Translations under genes and position numbers: made by a program
The notes under the pieces: model-generated
Told to the model about the DNA's origin: nothing
Databases searched by the model: none
What the model saw: only the letters and a program-made list of their open reading frames with translations
Assembly: GCA_019752015.1 (NCBI GenBank)
Contig: JAIEMQ010000007.1
Location: forward strand, 123,443-187,442
Origin: Cyanobacteriota bacterium
GTDB taxonomy: Bacteria; Acidobacteriota; Vicinamibacteria; Vicinamibacterales; UBA2999
Direction of reading: 5' to 3'
DNA length: 64,000 nucleotides
Part shown: piece by piece, positions 58,923 through 64,000 of the stretch
How positions within the stretch are numbered: the first letter of the stretch is position 1
Layout of the letters: each line of letters begins with the position of its first letter

Positions 58923-59279
58923 CTAGGGTGGAAGCGGGCGGATCCGAATTCTGTCACGCTCGACGACCCCGAAAACGCCCGTCCAGTCCTCTCGACTCGT
59001 CAGCGCCGAGATGATAAAGGCGTTGTCCGTAGCAGGGTCTGACCAGTCAATTCGAACCAGCACCACGCCGAACGACGCGGGAAGGCCCAATCGAAATGCG
59101 AGCTCACCGAAATCAGTATCGCACGTGACGGTAACCCGCCGCTCATTTTGCGCGACCTCCAGCAGCACGCGATCAGCTTCTCCTGCGTGCTGCTCCTTGG
59201 CCGACACCACGTCATGGCCCAACTCACGCAGGGCGCGGACGATTGGCCCCGGAATGTTCTCATTTGCGAGAAAACGCAT
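58923..59279 (-). CDS. DUF5615 (PIN-like) putative toxin
   Basis: 118 residues from MRFLANENIPGPIVRALRELGHDV; the ORF extension is not needed. The family signature is the N-terminal L-A-N-E-N-x-P loop and the central VTCDTDFGELAFRLG, which supply the acidic residues of the PIN-like (Mut7-C related) fold. It follows its presumed antitoxin by 14 bases. Members are regarded as RNase toxins by context only. Confidence 0.83.
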   Translation of the reverse strand: MRFLANENIPGPIVRALRELGHDVVSAKEQHAGEADRVLLEVAQNERRVTVTCDTDFGELAFRLGLPASFGVVLVRIDWSDPATDNAFIISALTSREDWTGVFGVVERDRIRIRPLPP

Positions 59280-59293
59280 CTGCGATCGAAGGC

Positions 59294-59524
59294 TTAGGCT
59301 TTGACAGCGTAAACGCGTTCGCTCTGAACAATGTCCTTCGCGTAGGCGAGGCATGCGGAGATATCTTCGCGCGTCAGGTGGTCGTACTGCTCGATGATTT
59401 GGTCGGGAGTGTAACCGGCCGCGAGCAGGTCCATCACGAGCTCAACGCTGATCCGCGTGCCCTTGATGACGGGCTTACCGACGAGGACGTCCGGGTGGGC
59501 GACGATCCGGTTGCGCCAATCCAT
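59294..59524 (-). CDS. DUF433 putative antitoxin
   Basis: 76 residues from MDWRNRIVAHPDVLVGKPVI. The DUF433 signature is complete: HPDVLVGKPVIKGTRISVELVMDLLAAGYTPDQIIEQYDHLTREDI, a helix-turn-helix domain. DUF433 genes usually sit directly before DUF5615 genes and are taken as antitoxins. The window carries HicBA and VapBC pairs as well, so three toxin-antitoxin modules are present. Confidence 0.87.
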   Translation of the reverse strand: MDWRNRIVAHPDVLVGKPVIKGTRISVELVMDLLAAGYTPDQIIEQYDHLTREDISACLAYAKDIVQSERVYAVKA

Positions 59525-59642
59525 ACAGGCTCCCTGTCCATTATAGGACCGTACCGGATTTCCGACCGTTTTTCCGTTGGATAGCGAGCGAACTTGCCGT
59601 TGCGGAGCGCGCATAATCCGCGCCTGTCTGAATGGAGGCTCC

Positions 59643-60620
59643 ATGACACGCAGACTTGGTTTGATGGGGTTCGCGGCCGCACTGGCCACCGGTATCGTCG
59701 TGGCGGGCGGGACGGGAACGGCGATGAACGAGGGGCAGATGATCCGCGCCGCGATTAGCTTCGAAGGGCTGGTCGCACTGGTACGCTCTCCGAATTTCGA
59801 TCGTGGTGCTGTCGTGCTGGTCGATCCGACGCGGTCCGCTTACCAGCCGCATCTTCCGTCGCACCACGCGATGCTCACGATACCAATGTCAGCCGTGAGA
59901 TCAGGAACGCCGGATTCGTTCACGGATTCGACGAAAACGATCGGCGTCTGGGAACTCGCGAATACGCGTATCGAATTCGAATCTTCCGCGACGGGCTCGC
60001 TTCGTCCGGTTCGAACGGCGGCGGACGTCACGCATCCACGCACGATCGAGGATTGGCGGGACGTGAAGTGGATAGCCGACATGAAGTCGCTCGCTGGAAC
60101 GAGTGAGATCCGTCCGAGTGTCATGACTGCGGCCGATCTCAGTAGCGCGGGGCTCAATGCGCGCGTAACTCTCAGTGCCGGCACCATCGAGGCGGTACGG
60201 CCGCCGGAGCCGTTCAATCGGAGCGAGGTTCGATTCCTGGTGCTCAAGGGACTGACTGCAGGCCAGCCGATGCAGCAAGCCGTAACACAGTCGCTACTCT
60301 ACACGCCGAGTAAAGCTCAGAGCTTTGCCATCGTGTTGCGTGGATCGGACGGAACTGTTAGGAGAATCGAACTCCGGGCCACGGGCGAAAAGACACCGAT
60401 CAGCATTTCCAATCACACAACGATGGACACGATGATGGATGGTGAGATGCCGCGGGAAGGCGTGCACTTCTTTGCCTACTACGATCTACTCGCGACACCC
60501 ACAAAGACTCCTGTAATCCCGACTGCCTTGGTCCCGTATCCGGCCACGAATACTGCCGCAAGTCCGGGTTTCTACTGCAGTGGAGACCCGCCACAGTTCA
60601 CGTGGTCGTTCGAACAATAG
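59643..60620 (+). CDS. Exported hypothetical protein
   Basis: 325 residues from MTRRLGLMGFAAALATGIVVAGG, with a GGAGG ribosome site 5 bases upstream and a plausible signal peptide. The mature protein looks beta-rich (VALVRSPNFDRGAVVLVDP, NTRIEFESS, RFLVLKGLTAGQPM, AQSFAIVLRGSDGTVRRIELRATG). A short Met/Asp-rich patch (MDTMMDGEM) and one Cys near the C-terminus are visible. No family recognised. A strong hairpin terminator follows. The upstream 118 bases are shared with the divergent DUF433 gene. Confidence 0.7.
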   Translation: MTRRLGLMGFAAALATGIVVAGGTGTAMNEGQMIRAAISFEGLVALVRSPNFDRGAVVLVDPTRSAYQPHLPSHHAMLTIPMSAVRSGTPDSFTDSTKTIGVWELANTRIEFESSATGSLRPVRTAADVTHPRTIEDWRDVKWIADMKSLAGTSEIRPSVMTAADLSSAGLNARVTLSAGTIEAVRPPEPFNRSEVRFLVLKGLTAGQPMQQAVTQSLLYTPSKAQSFAIVLRGSDGTVRRIELRATGEKTPISISNHTTMDTMMDGEMPREGVHFFAYYDLLATPTKTPVIPTALVPYPATNTAASPGFYCSGDPPQFTWSFEQ

Positions 60621-60640
60621 TCAAATTACCTGCACTGACC

Positions 60641-60685
60641 AGGATGGCGTGCCCCTGATGGGGAATCCCACGCCATCCTTCGTTT
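60641..60685 (+). terminator. Hairpin terminator after the exported hypothetical gene
   Basis: AGGATGGCGTG and CACGCCATCCT form a perfect 11-bp stem with an inner CCCC-TGAT-GGGG extension, followed by tcgttt. It lies 20 bases after the stop codon. The T-tract is short, but the stem strength supports an intrinsic terminator. Confidence 0.75.
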
Positions 60686-60704
60686 AGGTTATAAGGTGCG
60701 GCTA

Positions 60705-63149
60705 ATGGGAGTCAGCGCGTTGTGGCGGCGTTGGGTTGGTGTATCGACGGGCTGGGCCCCGGCGGTCGGAGGCCTGACAGCCGGCGTGGGACTGGCATTA
60801 TCGGTATTCCTGCTTGTCTTTCCCTCGCTGTTGCGGCCATTGCCGTATCCGGAAGCTGAGCGAATCGGCACGTTCATTCTCAAGTCGGGTAGCGCCTCCG
60901 GTCCACAAGCCTCGGAGGCGCATTTCAATTTCTGGAGGTCACACAGCGAGCTGTTCGATCATGTTGCGGCATTTCGCCGCGTCGTCTGGAAGCTCGAGCA
61001 TGCCGACGAGAAGCGCGACATCACCGTCGGCCGGGTCAGCGCTTCGTTTTTCACGGTGTTCGGCGCGCCGCCAAGGCTCGGTCGCACATTCGTCGCGGAG
61101 GACGAAGCGGCGGCAGCGCAGCCGACGGTTGTCCTTGGCCATACGTTTTGGGTGAGGGCATTTCAGTCGGATCCAAATGTCATCGGCACCACCGTCCGGC
61201 TCGATGGCAAGGCATGCACCGTCATCGGTGTCCTGGCCAGCGAATTCGATCGGGAGGAATTCAACCCCACGGCAGCCGCGTTCTCCGGAGGTCAACCCGA
61301 TGCGTGGGTACCGTTCACGATCAATCCTGCCAGTCGCGCACTGGCGGGATACTTCGTAACCTTCGCGAAACTGAAGCCGTCGATGTCGTTTTCTGGTGCG
61401 AGAAACGCGCTGGACGTCCTTGCCGCTCAATTCCGGGCCGACCACAAAGAACTCGGGCCGACCGACGGCTTTACGATCGATTCTTACCTCGATGTGGCGC
61501 TCGGCGCGGCGCGACTGCGTTTGTACATCCTTTCCGCAACCGCCTTATTCGTGCTGTTGATTGCCGTGATCAACGTCACGAACCTTGCCGTGGTTCGCAC
61601 GATCGTCGTGGAGCGCGACCTGCGGTTGAGGGCCGCGCTCGGTGCGAATGGAACGCAGTTAATGGCGCGAATGACGAGGGACCACTTCGTGATCGCCTCC
61701 CTTGGCGTCTCGCTCGGAGCGACGGTGGGCCTTTTGATAGGCCGCTTCATTACGATCGTTGATCGCGGATCAATTCCGCGCATCGCGAGTGCCCCGGCAA
61801 CCTGGACGGATGTGCTCGTCTTCGCGGTGCTGCTGTGGGGCATTGCGGTCGTTGTCCCAGCGACTACGACATTCATCACGATTTCGCGACGCGGTTTCTC
61901 GAGAACGTCGCCGATGGTACGCGGGGCCGGAGGCTCACCTCGAGTCGGTTACGTCCGGGCGCTGTCCGTAGTTTTCCAGACTGCCGCGTGCGTCCTGCTG
62001 CTTTATGGGACCACCGTCCTGATCGGCACCTTCATCGCGTTGCGGAGCGTCGACGAGGGATTCGACGCGTCTAACGTCACCGCTATGCGGATGTCATTCA
62101 GTGGACCACGGTTTGCGGCATCCCGAGACATGGCGGCGGCGATTCAGAAGGGGATCTCCGCTGCAAACTCCGTCGCAGGCGTCGAGGCAACCGCCATCAC
62201 ATGCTGCCTGCCGCTCGACCGTTTTCTGAACCTGCCGTTCGTCATTGTCGACCGGCCGTTGACGGCCGAGGCGCACGGAGTCGCCGGATGGGTAACAGTG
62301 TCCGACGCGTTCTTCGCCACTCTTCGCATTCCACTGCTCCGCGGCCGCGTCTTCAGCCAGTCGGACTCGGCTGGCGCAGCTGCGACTGTAATCGTGAACA
62401 AGACTCTGGCTGACACCTTCTGGCCAGATGGAAGCGCAGTTGGCCAGCGCGTAATCATTGGCGGAGCCGCTGGGCCTGAATTCAAAGATGTGCCGCGCGA
62501 GATTGTCGGCGTGGTCGGCGATGTCAGGGACGTCAATCTCGAACAGGCGCCGCGCGCCATCCTCTACGTACCGAGCGCGCAGCTGCCGGATGCGCTAAAC
62601 GCATCTAATAATCGTGTCATGACGCAGCAGTGGCTAATAAGAACCCGGGAAGGTGTCGCCATCCGCGACCTGGAGTCGCGATTGCGCGCCGCCACAGGGC
62701 AGGACGTCAGCAGAATACGCTCGATGCGCGATGTTCTCGCGCAGTCCACCGCGGCTCGAGACGGCAACGCGCTCGTTATGACACTGTTCGGTGTCACCGC
62801 ACTCGTGCTCGCTTTCGTAGGCGTTTACGGCATCGTGGCGTATTCCGTCGAGCAGCGGCAGCAGGAGACGGCAATCAGAATGGCCCTCGGCGAAGCGGCC
62901 TCCCACGTGCGCACGCGGATCCTGCGCGAGGCACTGGTCCTCTGGTCCGCCGGCTTGGTTCTCGGACTCGGCGCATCGCTGGCGCTCGAGAAAACGTTTC
63001 AGCAGCTGGTGTTTGGAGTGCCGACGTTCAGCACATTGATTCTGGTCTCCCTTGCCGCGGTGATCGGCGTTGTCGGCCTCGCATCGGCGTGGGAACCGGC
63101 GAGGCGTGCCTCGCAATCCGACGTAGCTTCAGCTCTCAGAAGCCTCTGA
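60705..63149 (+). CDS. ADOP-type ABC permease, divergent member
   Basis: About 814 residues; the ATG at 60705 is placed 8 bases after AAGG, whereas the GTG at 60696 would overlap that site. Two MacB-core/FtsX units: GGLTAGVGLALSVFLLVFPSLLRPLPYPE at the start, a first FtsX region near LIAVINVTNLAVVRTIVVERDLRLRAALGANG, and a second with YGIVAYSVEQRQQETAIRMALGE. The N-terminus is shortened, and the codon pattern is less GC-skewed than in the other three permeases, suggesting a different history. No ATPase gene adjoins. Confidence 0.87.
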   Translation: MGVSALWRRWVGVSTGWAPAVGGLTAGVGLALSVFLLVFPSLLRPLPYPEAERIGTFILKSGSASGPQASEAHFNFWRSHSELFDHVAAFRRVVWKLEHADEKRDITVGRVSASFFTVFGAPPRLGRTFVAEDEAAAAQPTVVLGHTFWVRAFQSDPNVIGTTVRLDGKACTVIGVLASEFDREEFNPTAAAFSGGQPDAWVPFTINPASRALAGYFVTFAKLKPSMSFSGARNALDVLAAQFRADHKELGPTDGFTIDSYLDVALGAARLRLYILSATALFVLLIAVINVTNLAVVRTIVVERDLRLRAALGANGTQLMARMTRDHFVIASLGVSLGATVGLLIGRFITIVDRGSIPRIASAPATWTDVLVFAVLLWGIAVVVPATTTFITISRRGFSRTSPMVRGAGGSPRVGYVRALSVVFQTAACVLLLYGTTVLIGTFIALRSVDEGFDASNVTAMRMSFSGPRFAASRDMAAAIQKGISAANSVAGVEATAITCCLPLDRFLNLPFVIVDRPLTAEAHGVAGWVTVSDAFFATLRIPLLRGRVFSQSDSAGAAATVIVNKTLADTFWPDGSAVGQRVIIGGAAGPEFKDVPREIVGVVGDVRDVNLEQAPRAILYVPSAQLPDALNASNNRVMTQQWLIRTREGVAIRDLESRLRAATGQDVSRIRSMRDVLAQSTAARDGNALVMTLFGVTALVLAFVGVYGIVAYSVEQRQQETAIRMALGEAASHVRTRILREALVLWSAGLVLGLGASLALEKTFQQLVFGVPTFSTLILVSLAAVIGVVGLASAWEPARRASQSDVASALRSL

Positions 63150-63151
63150 TC

Positions 63152-63856
63152 ATGCGAATAACGGCGCTGTTTGCGTTGGTGTTCTTGTCGTCGACCGACT
63201 GGATCACGGTGAACACCGGCGCACATGCGTCATTTGCGCTCTTAATCAAGGGAGGATTTGAAGACGGCTGCGGCTGGAAGGCATTCGCAGGAAACAGTTC
63301 AGCGCCAATTTCGTTGCCCAACCTGGTCCCATCACCACAGTGTCCCGCCGAAGCAATTGTGTCAGCGCGCGGACATGCGATGCAGATCCACCCGATTGAG
63401 GGTCTCACTGCGGGCCCGCAAGACCGTGTCACTCTGCGCGCGCCGTTGAGCGGGGCACGTCATCTGCGCGTCGTGGTTCGGGTGATCGATGGTGCATTGA
63501 CCGACGGCATGCCGCTGCACTTTATGGCCGCCAATCAAGTATTCGAGCGCTGCGGCATCGCGTTTGACGCGGTGTACGAAACGCCGCTCCTGCCGCCGGG
63601 CAGCCGGGTTCGTCTCGAAAGCTCCGGCTGCGATGAGGCGGACGATCTATACGCGTCCGCAGGCCGGACACGCGGAGGCGTCAACGTCTACCTGTTACGG
63701 GAGCGGCCGCACTATCGAGGGGCGTGGTGTGGCAATGGCGAATCGCCGTACAAAGATGTCGTGCTGCTCTATCGCAGCGCGTCGAAGAGCACCCTGGCCC
63801 ATGAACTCGGTCATGCTGCGCGGCGACAATTAAATCTGCCGCATAGCGACAACTAG
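63152..63856 (+). CDS. Exported HExxH protein, C-terminus possibly truncated
   Basis: 234 residues from MRITALFALVFLSSTDW, starting 2 bases after the permease stop. The extracellular part has several cysteines (DGCGWK, SPQCPAE, ERCGIAF, SGCDEAD, WCGNGESP), suggesting disulfides. Near the end is LAHELGHAA, a zinc-peptidase HExxH motif, with LPHS further on. The frame then stops at TAG inside a 23-bp tandem duplication, after which the same frame reads MGSAGRLCQPVINGHGC, resembling the Met-turn/Cys tail of matrixin-like enzymes. It may therefore be a truncated metalloprotease. Confidence 0.6.
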   Translation: MRITALFALVFLSSTDWITVNTGAHASFALLIKGGFEDGCGWKAFAGNSSAPISLPNLVPSPQCPAEAIVSARGHAMQIHPIEGLTAGPQDRVTLRAPLSGARHLRVVVRVIDGALTDGMPLHFMAANQVFERCGIAFDAVYETPLLPPGSRVRLESSGCDEADDLYASAGRTRGGVNVYLLRERPHYRGAWCGNGESPYKDVVLLYRSASKSTLAHELGHAARRQLNLPHSDN

Positions 63857-63868
63857 ATCTGCCGCATG
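63823..63868. repeat. 23-bp tandem duplication at the end of the HExxH gene
   Basis: Two adjacent copies of gcgacaaYtaRatctgccgcatR, differing at 3 of 23 positions. The second copy contains the TAG that ends the gene. Because 23 is not a multiple of 3, the duplication shifts the frame between copies. Confidence 0.85.
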
Positions 63869-64000
63869 GGGTCGGCCGGCCGGCTGTGTCAGCCTGTGAT
63901 CAATGGTCACGGATGCGCAGGTTCGGCTCATGAGGCAGAAACGTATGGATTGCAATAGTCTGGCTGCCGGCTCGGCCGCCTGAGATGGGAAGAGCTCACG

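Overview
The window is about 64 kb of GC-rich bacterial DNA, densely coded on both strands. No rRNA, tRNA, CRISPR array or complete insertion sequence is visible. After annotation no stretch longer than about 300 bases lacks a gene. The gene content points to an Acidobacteriota genome, probably of the Vicinamibacteria type. The reasons are four large MacB/FtsX-type permeases with no ATPase partner (ADOP-like, one behind a PadR regulator), several exported metal-dependent amidohydrolases, a sortilin/BNR-repeat protein, a PQQ-like propeller and an exported cyanophycinase. This placement is inferred from gene families, not from a marker gene.

Layout. 0-0.4 kb: end of a HicBA toxin-antitoxin pair. 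0.5-5.1 kb: exported BNR/VPS10-like protein and an FN3-repeat protein. 5.1-14.2 kb: a seven-gene minus-strand operon (oxalyl-CoA decarboxylase-like enzyme, formyl-CoA:oxalate CoA-transferase, formyl-THF hydrolase/formyltransferase, formate-THF ligase, pilin-like protein, NHL propeller, aquaporin) divergent from an OxlT-type antiporter; together they look like an oxalate-to-formate-to-C1-folate module. 14.2-19.1 kb: minus-strand operon of membrane sulfatase, NCS1 permease, OprO/P porin and UbiX. 19.1-22.4 kb: exported amidohydrolase plus cyanophycinase, then a FAD oxidoreductase. 22.5-27.3 kb: PadR, ADOP permease and amidase. 27.3-30.5 kb: divergent katG/oxyR with a clear OxyR operator. 30.5-37.2 kb: two amidohydrolases and an M1 aminopeptidase in one operon, a Tat-signal hypothetical and an aminotransferase. 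37.3-42.2 kb: two tandem permeases. 42.2-47.6 kb: small housekeeping and accessory genes including glnS and ybaK. 47.8-50.1 kb: a disrupted ABC exporter, an 8-bp tandem repeat and a frameshifted gene. 50.1-53.6 kb: propeller protein, lipoprotein, a 201-bp hairpin, and a CxxCH/cyclase-repeat protein. 53.6-59.5 kb: coiled-coil protein, amidohydrolase coupled to VapBC, PQQ-like propeller, MFS transporter and a DUF5615/DUF433 pair. 59.6-63.9 kb: exported hypothetical, another permease and an HExxH protein.

The most coherent biology is the oxalate/C1 operon, the OxyR-katG switch, and the exported cyanophycinase/amidohydrolase pair. The most unusual sequence structure is a set of short repeat families (7-bp, 8-bp, CCACAGA-type and TGTAAC-type inverted repeats) lying at gene edges. 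In two cases they lie inside coding sequence.
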